A DNA stretch of 11,546 nt from Clostridia bacterium (lineage in GTDB: Bacteria; Bacillota_A; Clostridia; Christensenellales; Aristaeellaceae). The stretch is taken from positions 1-11,546 of the forward strand of contig JAFWYA010000099.1 of assembly GCA_017517815.1 (NCBI GenBank), read 5' to 3'. Under the pieces are notes generated by a model. The model did not search any database, was not told the DNA's origin, and saw only the letters and a list, made by a program, of their open reading frames with translations. Shown one piece after another: positions 5,812 to 11,546 of this stretch. Numbering within the stretch: the stretch's first letter is position 1; every line of letters begins with the position of its first letter. The position numbers and the translations under genes were made by a program.

Positions 5812-7587
5812 ATGAAAATCAAAAGCAAAGGAGCTGCGCAACGGTTACAATTCACCGAGGAGGAGATGAAGGAGGAAGCGCTTCAAAAGCCGATTTCACA
5901 AGTGAAAAAGGCAGAGGCAGCGAGAGTTAAGGCGAGGAAACGGTTGCATCAGAATGTAGATATCGCTGGTGCATCGCCTGCAGCAGATAAGGCTGCTTAC
6001 CAAAAACGCAGTTCACGCTTGCGAAGCGCAGAGATTGTGAAAGGTCTAAGCGCCAAACCGGCTGCGAAAAGCTCTGGGCTAAAATCTGCTGCACCTGAAC
6101 CCATCCAGAGCAGGCTTCATTCTGTATCTGAGCTGGAAGCCCCCAACCCCCGCCTGAAAAGCAGTGCAGCAGGAAAAGCTCTCCGCAATGAGCTTCACAA
6201 GCAGATCGAGCAGGACGAAGCAGATAACACCGGCCTGCAGGCTGCACATACACTGGAACGATCCGGCGAAACGGCTGTGCATACCGGATCGCAGATTCGT
6301 GACGTGCAAACCACTCGTCGGCTCAAGCAGGCGGTTCGGGCTGAAGAAAAGGTAGACCGTGCCAACATCCGTTTCCTGGAAAAGCAGCAGGAAATCCAGC
6401 ATCCCCAAACCGGCAGCAATCCAATTTCCCGCGCCAGACAGAAACGTACGATCAAAAAGGAATACAGGATGGCCAAAGCCGGAAAATCCACCGGCAGAAC
6501 GGCAGCGTCCCGTTCGGCGAAAAGGGCGGTGCAAAATGGCGAGAAAACGCTTGGCACCATCATTCGCAAAAAGGGAACATGGCTGCTTGCTGGTTTGGTT
6601 GCTTTGCTGATGGTGGTGATGAACCTCATGTCTTCCTGCACGCCGCTGGTGGAAGCAGCCTTGCAGGCCATTGTGATGGGAACCTATCCGGCAGAGGAAG
6701 CGGATGTGAAAGCAGCTGAGCGCGCCTACCGTAACATGGAAAAAGAACTGGAACGGGAAATGGAGGACTATGAGCGCTATCATCCCGGTCATGACGAGTA
6801 TATTGTGGATGCCGATGAGATCTGGCATGATCCTTACGCTTTGATTTCGCTTATATCGGCCTACCACAACGGCGAGGAATGGACGATAGACAGCGCCTAT
6901 CCCACGATTGAGATGTTGTTTGAATGGCAGTACGTTGTGGAAGAAAGCGTCACTGCACAAACACGTTACAGGCAGGATGGCGAGGAACAAATTCCGTACA
7001 CCTACTCTATCTGCACCGTTTCGATGGAAAACAAAAACCTGTCCCATGCACCCGTCTACATCATGTCCCGTGAAAAGGTGGGTCTGTACGCCATGTACAT
7101 GTCCACGCTGGGCAACATGCCTGGGCTGTTCACCGGTGCACATGCTTCCACGCTCAAAGACCCATTGGAATATGACGTGCCGCAGGAGCTGCTGGACGCT
7201 GATCCCAAGTTTGCGCTGCTGGTAGAGGAAGCCAACAAGCGGCTGGGCTATCCCTATGTCTGGGGCGGTTATGATCCTGAAACTTCTTTCGACTGTTCAG
7301 GTTTCATTTCATGGCTGTTCACCAGCACGGGCATCAACAATATCGGGCATATGGGCGCGACAACCCTTTATGGGTACAGCGATCCCGTTGCTCCACATGA
7401 AGCCAAACCCGGCGATGTGATTTTCTTCGAGGGCACGATGGGTGATGATGTCGGAGGAATCACGCATTGCGGACTATACGTTGGCAACAACATGATGGTG
7501 CATTGCGGCAATCCGTGCAGCTATGCCGACCTTACGGAATCCTACTGGGTAGAACACTTCTACGGCTTTGGCCGTTTGTACGATTAA
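5812..7587 (+). CDS. CD1108-type C40 (NlpC/P60) peptidoglycan peptidase of the conjugation system
   Basis: A 591-residue membrane-anchored cell-wall hydrolase. Residues 1-255 are a Lys/Arg/Ala-rich, probably cytoplasmic and largely disordered region. One membrane helix follows (about 257-276, WLLAGLVALLMVVMNLM). Residues 290-460 form the linker domain typical of CD1108-like proteins. The NlpC/P60 domain is at 470-591: YPYVWGG, catalytic Cys495 in DCSGF, His552 in ITHCGLYVG, and His564 in MVHCGN as a likely third polar residue. The enzyme cleaves peptide cross-bridges so the mating channel can pass the wall. No lysozyme-like domain is evident, unlike the two-domain Tn916 Orf14 (CwlT). Start ATG 5812 is preceded by AAGGAG (5800-5805). 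It lies between virB4 and duf4315 in one operon. Confidence 0.9.
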   Translation: MKIKSKGAAQRLQFTEEEMKEEALQKPISQVKKAEAARVKARKRLHQNVDIAGASPAADKAAYQKRSSRLRSAEIVKGLSAKPAAKSSGLKSAAPEPIQSRLHSVSELEAPNPRLKSSAAGKALRNELHKQIEQDEADNTGLQAAHTLERSGETAVHTGSQIRDVQTTRRLKQAVRAEEKVDRANIRFLEKQQEIQHPQTGSNPISRARQKRTIKKEYRMAKAGKSTGRTAASRSAKRAVQNGEKTLGTIIRKKGTWLLAGLVALLMVVMNLMSSCTPLVEAALQAIVMGTYPAEEADVKAAERAYRNMEKELEREMEDYERYHPGHDEYIVDADEIWHDPYALISLISAYHNGEEWTIDSAYPTIEMLFEWQYVVEESVTAQTRYRQDGEEQIPYTYSICTVSMENKNLSHAPVYIMSREKVGLYAMYMSTLGNMPGLFTGAHASTLKDPLEYDVPQELLDADPKFALLVEEANKRLGYPYVWGGYDPETSFDCSGFISWLFTSTGINNIGHMGATTLYGYSDPVAPHEAKPGDVIFFEGTMGDDVGGITHCGLYVGNNMMVHCGNPCSYADLTESYWVEHFYGFGRLYD

Positions 7588-7600
7588 CAAGGAGGACTCT

Positions 7601-7888
7601 ATGGCAAGAACCAAACCCACCACCAATATGGCCAGCCTGACGCGGCACAGGCAGGAGCTGGAACGCAACCTTGAAAAGATCAGAGAGATCGAAGCGCGGA
7701 ATACCGAGCTCCGGGAGATCATCACCAAGGAAGAAGATTTTGAATATGCGGCCGTAGCCAGAAGCTATTCTATTACGCTGGAACAGCTTCACGATCTTCT
7801 CAAGGGATTTCGCAATGGCGAAGTCCCTTTTCCTATGGTAACGAATGATGAACATGAGGAGGATACTGTCAATGAAACGCACCTGTAA
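7601..7888 (+). CDS. DUF4315-family small coiled-coil protein
   Basis: A 95-residue soluble protein. Residues 10-45 (LTRHRQELERNLEKIREIEARNTELREIITKEED) form a charged coiled coil; the following segment EYAAVARSYSITLEQLHDLLKGF is the helical end typical of DUF4315, a family that accompanies CD1108 and CD1107-type genes in clostridial conjugative elements. The biochemical role is unknown. The start is ATG at 7601, five bases after AAGGAGG (7589-7595); an in-frame upstream start at 7568 would lie inside the peptidase gene and has no ribosome site. The 3' end overlaps the start of the DUF4366 gene by 17 bases, with the AGGAGGA site for that gene lying inside this coding sequence, so the two are probably translated together. 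Confidence 0.85.
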   Translation: MARTKPTTNMASLTRHRQELERNLEKIREIEARNTELREIITKEEDFEYAAVARSYSITLEQLHDLLKGFRNGEVPFPMVTNDEHEEDTVNETHL

Positions 7889-9701
7889 GCTGACCTTTTG
7901 GCTGGTCTTGTTCGTGATCCTGTTGGCTGCATGCACTTTTGTCCTCAGTCTGGCAGCAGATGCGAATGCGGAAATGCCTGCATCTGAACAGGTTGATCCA
8001 TATGAGCTGCCTGAAAATGCAGGAGAGGTGATTCTGGATGATCCAGCGCTGTTTATGACGGTGGAGGATGACGAAGAAGCGATCGATCTGGAGTCGACCG
8101 CAGAACCTGCCGACACACCCACGCAGGAATCTACCACGGAGCCCACTGATACTCCCACGCAGGAGCCGCCCAGCGAACCTACCGATACGCCTACTCAGGA
8201 ATCGACCACCGAACCTACCGATACGCCTACTCAGGAGTCGACCACTGAACCTACTGATACGCCTGCGCAGGAGCCGACCACGGAGCCTACGGACACGCCT
8301 ACACAGGAGCCGACCACGGAGCCTACGGACACGCCTACACAGGAGCCGACCACGGAGCCTACGGACACGCCTACACAGGAACCGACTACGGAACCTGCTG
8401 ATACGCCTACGCAGGAGCCGACTCCGCCTCCTCTTGATCCTGAAACGCTTTTCAGCGTCAGCATCAAAACGCCGGACTGGCGAAACAGCGGCACAGCGAA
8501 CGTGCGCATCATTGTAACGCCACTTTCGGATCAGGCGTGGAAGTCTGTGCTGTATCGTATGGGCGATGAAAGCTGGACGGAGATCACCGGCAATTTCTAT
8601 GCTTATGAAGGCTCGTACTACTGTGATGTGGAAATCACGGAAAATGCGAAGATGACCGTGCGCCTTGCAACTGAAGATGATGGCTCTTTTGATACCTACA
8701 GGGATGTTCGAGTTTTCGACTACAAGCCTCCCGTTGTTACCGCTGGCTTCCGTGAAAAGGTACTGCATGTGGAAGCGCCTGATGATCTTTCCGGCGTAGC
8801 AGGTATTCAGGTCAATGGCCTCCTGTTCACCACTCTGGAAGATGGAAAGCTGGATGTGCAGATGGAAGAACCACTGCTGACTTACAAGCAGCTTGCTATT
8901 CGCGGCTATGACTACGCTGGCAACTTCAGCGATCCTGTCATGTTGGACAACCCGTACTACATCGAGCCCACTCCGAAGCCGACCAATACGCCCAAGCCTA
9001 CCAAGAAGCCCACTGCCACGGCTAAACCAACGAAGAAACCTTCCAATAACTCCGGCTCCTCAAGCAGTTCCACTGCAACGCCTGCTCCGACTTCTACTCC
9101 GGCTCCTACGGCAGAACCCACGCAGAATCCGTTGATCTCTGTAGTGACGCCTGGTCCGACTGCGGTAGCCATTGCAACGCCGGAACCTGTTACGCAAACG
9201 GTGTATGTTCCCATCGGCCCCGGACAGCCCTACCAGCAGGACGGCAACATGCAGACGCTAGACATGCTGTACTCTGCTGCCACCAACAAGCAGTTCATCA
9301 CTGTTCAGACCCGTGCTGGTGAAACCTATTTCCTGATTATCGACTACGACAAGCCGATTGATGAGGAAAATGAAATCTATGAAACCTACTTCCTCAATCT
9401 GGTGGATGACCATGATCTGCTGTCTGTAATTGAGGACGAATCCCTGATCCCCACGCCTACGCCGCAGATCGTCTACGTCACGCCGGAGCCCACCGAAGCG
9501 CCGCGCGCTACACCCATCCCCATTGCAGATGATGACGAAACCGACATGGGTGCGATGGCGCTGCTTCTTGTCGGCGTAGCTGCCATTGGCGGTGTGGCAC
9601 TATGGTTCTTCAAATTCCGCAAGAATGATAAGGCCAGTAACGCTGTGCCGGATTATGACGAGTATGAATTTGAAGATGCTGAGGACAGTGAGGTAAGTTA
9701 A
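7872..9701 (+). CDS. DUF4366/CD1107-type surface protein with Pro/Thr repeat stalks
   Basis: A 609-residue exported, C-terminally anchored protein of conjugative elements. Order: signal segment 1-34 (hydrophobic from residue 7), an acidic stretch, nine 12-residue repeats (75-182, consensus TTEPTDTPTQEP), a beta-rich region of about 193-363 that looks Ig-like (two copies plausible), a second Pro/Thr/Lys stalk (365-450), the DUF4366 core (about 458-517, TLDMLYSAATNKQF...YETYFLNLVDDHDLL), a short third stalk, a membrane helix (559-583) and an acidic cytoplasmic tail. The signal segment contains LAAC (18-21), a possible lipobox, as well as ADANA-E, a possible signal peptidase I site. The start is ATG 7872, eight bases after AGGAGGA (7857-7863). 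The likely role is a wall-spanning surface component of the mating apparatus, perhaps for partner contact; exact function is not established. Confidence 0.88.
   Translation: MKRTCKLTFWLVLFVILLAACTFVLSLAADANAEMPASEQVDPYELPENAGEVILDDPALFMTVEDDEEAIDLESTAEPADTPTQESTTEPTDTPTQEPPSEPTDTPTQESTTEPTDTPTQESTTEPTDTPAQEPTTEPTDTPTQEPTTEPTDTPTQEPTTEPTDTPTQEPTTEPADTPTQEPTPPPLDPETLFSVSIKTPDWRNSGTANVRIIVTPLSDQAWKSVLYRMGDESWTEITGNFYAYEGSYYCDVEITENAKMTVRLATEDDGSFDTYRDVRVFDYKPPVVTAGFREKVLHVEAPDDLSGVAGIQVNGLLFTTLEDGKLDVQMEEPLLTYKQLAIRGYDYAGNFSDPVMLDNPYYIEPTPKPTNTPKPTKKPTATAKPTKKPSNNSGSSSSSTATPAPTSTPAPTAEPTQNPLISVVTPGPTAVAIATPEPVTQTVYVPIGPGQPYQQDGNMQTLDMLYSAATNKQFITVQTRAGETYFLIIDYDKPIDEENEIYETYFLNLVDDHDLLSVIEDESLIPTPTPQIVYVTPEPTEAPRATPIPIADDDETDMGAMALLLVGVAAIGGVALWFFKFRKNDKASNAVPDYDEYEFEDAEDSEVS
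8094..8417 (+). repeat. Nine tandem 36-base coding repeats (Pro/Thr-rich stalk)
   Basis: Nine contiguous in-frame units of 36 bases encode 12 residues each, from the serine codon at 8094 to the GAG codon ending at 8417. Units 6 and 7 (8274-8309 and 8310-8345) are identical and unit 8 (8346-8381) differs only in its last base, whereas units 1-5 and 9 have diverged. This indicates recent local duplication and a likely length polymorphism by slippage or recombination. Confidence 0.92.
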
Positions 9702-9709
9702 ACAACCAC

Positions 9710-9738
9710 TGGAGGGCTGCCCGAACGACAGCCCTCCA
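9710..9738. terminator. Convergent hairpin between duf4366 and abiH
   Basis: Arms TGGAGGGCTG (9710-9719) and CAGCCCTCCA (9729-9738) form a perfect 10-base stem with a 9-base loop, eight bases after the duf4366 stop and four before the abiH stop. Downstream on the plus strand there is no T tract; on the minus strand the flank reads GTGGTTGTTT, a weak U-rich stretch. It probably ends or stabilises both converging transcripts; termination seems better for abiH. Confidence 0.6.
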
Positions 9739-9742
9739 ATAG

Positions 9743-10921
9743 TTATGTTGTCAGCGGTAGAAAACTGAGCTTTTTGTTGGAACGCAAGTGGTCAAAACCT
9801 TCTTTGCCATAAATATTGACCAGATTTTTGATGTATCCGTTTACTGCGTTTTCATTATGATAGAGGATACAGATTTTATTAGCTAGGCTAAAGATCTCAG
9901 TGATGATGTCCTTATCTGTGGTATCTAACGAATGCCCCACCACAGTAACGTTACAATCAATGTTATGACTTTGAACCATTCGTGTATGTTCCATAAAAGT
10001 CAGATAGCTACTATCAGTTCCAAAACGCACACGTTGATAGTACTTTTTAAATTGCAAAAAAGTTGTATCAACCGTCGGCAGATCATCATCCTCGTTGGGA
10101 TTTATGCCCAAAACAATTTTGTCGTTAATAGTACCGTGAACGTGAATAACCTTCTCAGCTCTATAGACTTTTTCCGCCACGGAGGAATAATTGAATGATA
10201 TAACACGGTTGCTGTTCTGCAGCTTGGGATTCGGTACCACAAGGCCTTCTTGCAGCAGAATACCAAGCGGTTGATCAATAAAAATTTTTAAGTATTCTTT
10301 CAATAAAAACGCGAACTCGTCTAGTGCACAATATAACTCATCGACTACCGCTTCTTTATCAATGCTCCAGATGTCAGACCCCTTAGGATATTCTAAACAA
10401 TACTTATCCTTAACTCTACGGTATGTATAGGGTGAAATAATCTCGGGAGGCCTATTGGCATCACCGTGGAAGTAGGAGAAGCGGGAAATGATGTAGCGCG
10501 TTCGTTCATCCGTTACATTGAGTTCTATCGAAAAACTGCGGTTGTTAGTGGATGTAAAAAAATCAGAGAATGACTTGATGACAAACGCTATTTCTTTTTC
10601 AAAGTCAATCCACCCAAGATCCTGATCAAAGACCTCTGACAAGTATGAAAACCACATATTATTCTTGGCTAGGTGGATGAGGTTTTCAATTTCTTCTGCT
10701 TCCAACACAGATTTTTCCCATCCGAGGCCATAATACTCATAGCATTTGCCAATCCATGGGTCGATTGCTTGAAGAGCATGGTTTCCAAAAACATGACTAA
10801 TGTTTGTCATGCCTCTTGTATAGTTGTTGATCAAAAACTTGATCGTGTGGAGAAAGTTTTCATATTTTGTCGGCAAGAAGTGAGCCAAATCAAAGCCATT
10901 GCCAACCAGAAGAAGATTCAT
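9743..10921 (-). CDS. abiH: AbiH-family abortive infection protein (anti-phage cargo)
   Basis: A 392-residue cytoplasmic protein matching AbiH, first known from a lactococcal plasmid as an abortive phage infection system; its mechanism is not established. Motifs: GNGFDLA (residues 7-13) with LPTKY (16-20), GWIDFE (103-108), SFNYS (242-246), HVHG (260-263) and GHSLD (329-333). The opening glycine motif and the SFNY/HVHG/GHS series resemble SIR2-like folds, an inference. The start is ATG 10921 because GAGGTGA lies just upstream on the minus strand; a further in-frame ATG at 10936 has no site. It is transcribed against all neighbouring genes, has its own promoter, and looks AT-richer than the flanks, so it is probably acquired cargo in the ICE. 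No truncation is seen. Confidence 0.88.
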   Translation of the reverse strand: MNLLLVGNGFDLAHFLPTKYENFLHTIKFLINNYTRGMTNISHVFGNHALQAIDPWIGKCYEYYGLGWEKSVLEAEEIENLIHLAKNNMWFSYLSEVFDQDLGWIDFEKEIAFVIKSFSDFFTSTNNRSFSIELNVTDERTRYIISRFSYFHGDANRPPEIISPYTYRRVKDKYCLEYPKGSDIWSIDKEAVVDELYCALDEFAFLLKEYLKIFIDQPLGILLQEGLVVPNPKLQNSNRVISFNYSSVAEKVYRAEKVIHVHGTINDKIVLGINPNEDDDLPTVDTTFLQFKKYYQRVRFGTDSSYLTFMEHTRMVQSHNIDCNVTVVGHSLDTTDKDIITEIFSLANKICILYHNENAVNGYIKNLVNIYGKEGFDHLRSNKKLSFLPLTT

Positions 10922-10955
10922 AATTTCACCTCGCATTTACAGGATAGATAGTTTT

Positions 10956-10984
10956 ATCTTACATGAAAAGCATTTATGTGACAA
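10956..10984 (-). promoter_or_regulatory. Probable sigma-A promoter for abiH
   Basis: On the minus strand TTGTCA (10979-10984; five of six with TTGACA) and TAAGAT (10956-10961; four of six with TATAAT) are separated by exactly 17 bases. Transcription would start around 10949, giving a short leader before the abiH ribosome site. The -35 box lies just upstream of the topB ribosome site on the other strand. Confidence 0.5.
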
Positions 10985-11002
10985 GTAAAAAGGAGAATAC
11001 AA

Positions 11003-11546
11003 ATGCAGCTGATTATCGCTGAAAAGCCCGGCGTAGCTCAAACCATAGGTGAGGTGCTGGGCGCAACTGATAAGAAAAATGGTTATCTTGTTGGCACAAC
11101 GCATCTGATTACATGGTGTATCGGCCATCTGGTGGAGCTTGCGCAGCCGAATTCCTATGATGAACGATATGCCAAATGGAAGTGGGACGATCTGCCCATT
11201 CTGCCGGATGAATGGCAGTATAACGTATCGCTGAATACCAGGAGGCAGTTTGATACCATTCGCAAATTGATAAATGATCCCAAGGTTGAAACCATCGTAT
11301 GTGCAACGGATGCAGGCAGGGAAGGCGAGCTGATCTTCCGTCTGGTCTACCATCAATGCGGATGCACCAAGCCCATCAAACGCCTGTGGATTTCCTCCCT
11401 GGAGAAAGCAGCCATTCGCACCGGTTTTGAAAATCTGCATGATGGACGCGAGTATGAATCGCTGTATCAGGCAGCGTTGTGCCGTCAGCAGGCTGACTGG
11501 CTGGTGGGAATCAATGCTTCGCGCATCTTCTCGCTGCTGTACAATG
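11003..11546 (+). CDS. topB: DNA topoisomerase III (type IA), partial, runs off right edge
   Basis: The first 181 codons of a type IA topoisomerase, an enzyme that cuts and passes single strands, here encoded by the element and probably helping resolve its DNA during transfer or replication. The TOPRIM domain is clear: LIIAEKPGVAQTIGEVLG at residues 3-20 with the catalytic Glu7, and ATDAGREGELIFR (101-113) with Asp103 followed by GREGE. The next conserved blocks, KRLWISSL (about 127-134) and CRQQADWLVGINASR (about 157-171), are also present. Full-length relatives are near 700 residues, so about three quarters lie beyond the window. Start ATG 11003 follows AAGGAG (10990-10995). In related elements topB follows duf4366 directly; here abiH separates them, so topB may need its own promoter or long read-through. 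I see no convincing promoter. Confidence 0.93.
   Translation, partial: MQLIIAEKPGVAQTIGEVLGATDKKNGYLVGTTHLITWCIGHLVELAQPNSYDERYAKWKWDDLPILPDEWQYNVSLNTRRQFDTIRKLINDPKVETIVCATDAGREGELIFRLVYHQCGCTKPIKRLWISSLEKAAIRTGFENLHDGREYESLYQAALCRQQADWLVGINASRIFSLLYN

Noticed and set aside
4114..5841. Long minus-strand open frame (575 codons) opposite virB4, with others at 3157-4113, 394-1089 and 6079-7143
   Set aside because: These mirror well-supported plus-strand genes with conserved motifs; their products are His/Arg/Leu-rich without family motifs, and no suitable ribosome site was seen.
8094..8417. CRISPR array suggested by 36-base repeats
   Set aside because: Units are directly contiguous with no spacers, in frame, and encode a Pro/Thr stalk with point differences between units.
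7869..8768. Arg-rich minus-strand frame and Ser/Val/Gly-rich frame over the repeat region
   Set aside because: They are by-products of the 36-base periodicity, which keeps several frames open at once.
10922..10936. Upstream ATG adding five residues to AbiH
   Set aside because: GAGGTGA lies between the two ATGs and fits the second; the family begins with the hydrophobic stretch before GNGFDLA.

Overview
The window is part of an integrative and conjugative element (ICE) of the Tn916/Tn1549 type from a Gram-positive anaerobe, most likely a gut Clostridia/Oscillospirales-type Firmicute. The basis is the ordered set of type IV secretion genes typical of that family: VirD4 coupling protein, Maff2-like small membrane protein, VirB6/TrbL-like membrane protein, PrgI, VirB4, CD1108-type C40 peptidase, DUF4315, DUF4366 (CD1107-type), then topoisomerase III. 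Strong AGGAGG ribosome sites and moderately GC-rich coding sequence agree with this. The genus cannot be told from the sequence.

Layout. 1-~110 is foreign to the ICE: the last 24 codons of an unrecognised gene, then an AT-rich tail that abuts a virD4 gene lacking its 5' part. The virD4 remnant (about 109-1374) has lost the Walker A region. A 78-residue unknown protein follows through an ATGA overlap. 1608-1747 holds a possible 16-codon leader ORF and a strong intrinsic terminator, a plausible attenuator in front of the mating-channel operon. That operon runs 1748-9701: maff2, a 17-bp hairpin, virB6-like, prgI, virB4, a 39-residue single-helix membrane protein that is easy to overlook, the C40 peptidase, duf4315 and duf4366. 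Genes are tightly packed; virB6 and virB4 start with TTG and the 39-residue gene with GTG.

A reverse-strand gene, AbiH-family abortive infection protein (9743-10921), sits between duf4366 and topB, where these elements usually have the two adjacent. It looks AT-richer than its neighbours, has its own sigma-A-like promoter, and shares a convergent hairpin with duf4366, so it reads as anti-phage cargo. topB begins at 11003 and runs off the right edge.

How the parts work together: VirB4 and VirD4 would power DNA export, VirB6-like, Maff2 and PrgI form the membrane channel, the C40 peptidase opens peptidoglycan, the DUF4366 protein spans the wall on Pro/Thr-rich stalks, and topoisomerase III handles element DNA. 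With VirD4 interrupted as seen here, this copy is probably not self-transmissible unless the missing half is supplied or restored.
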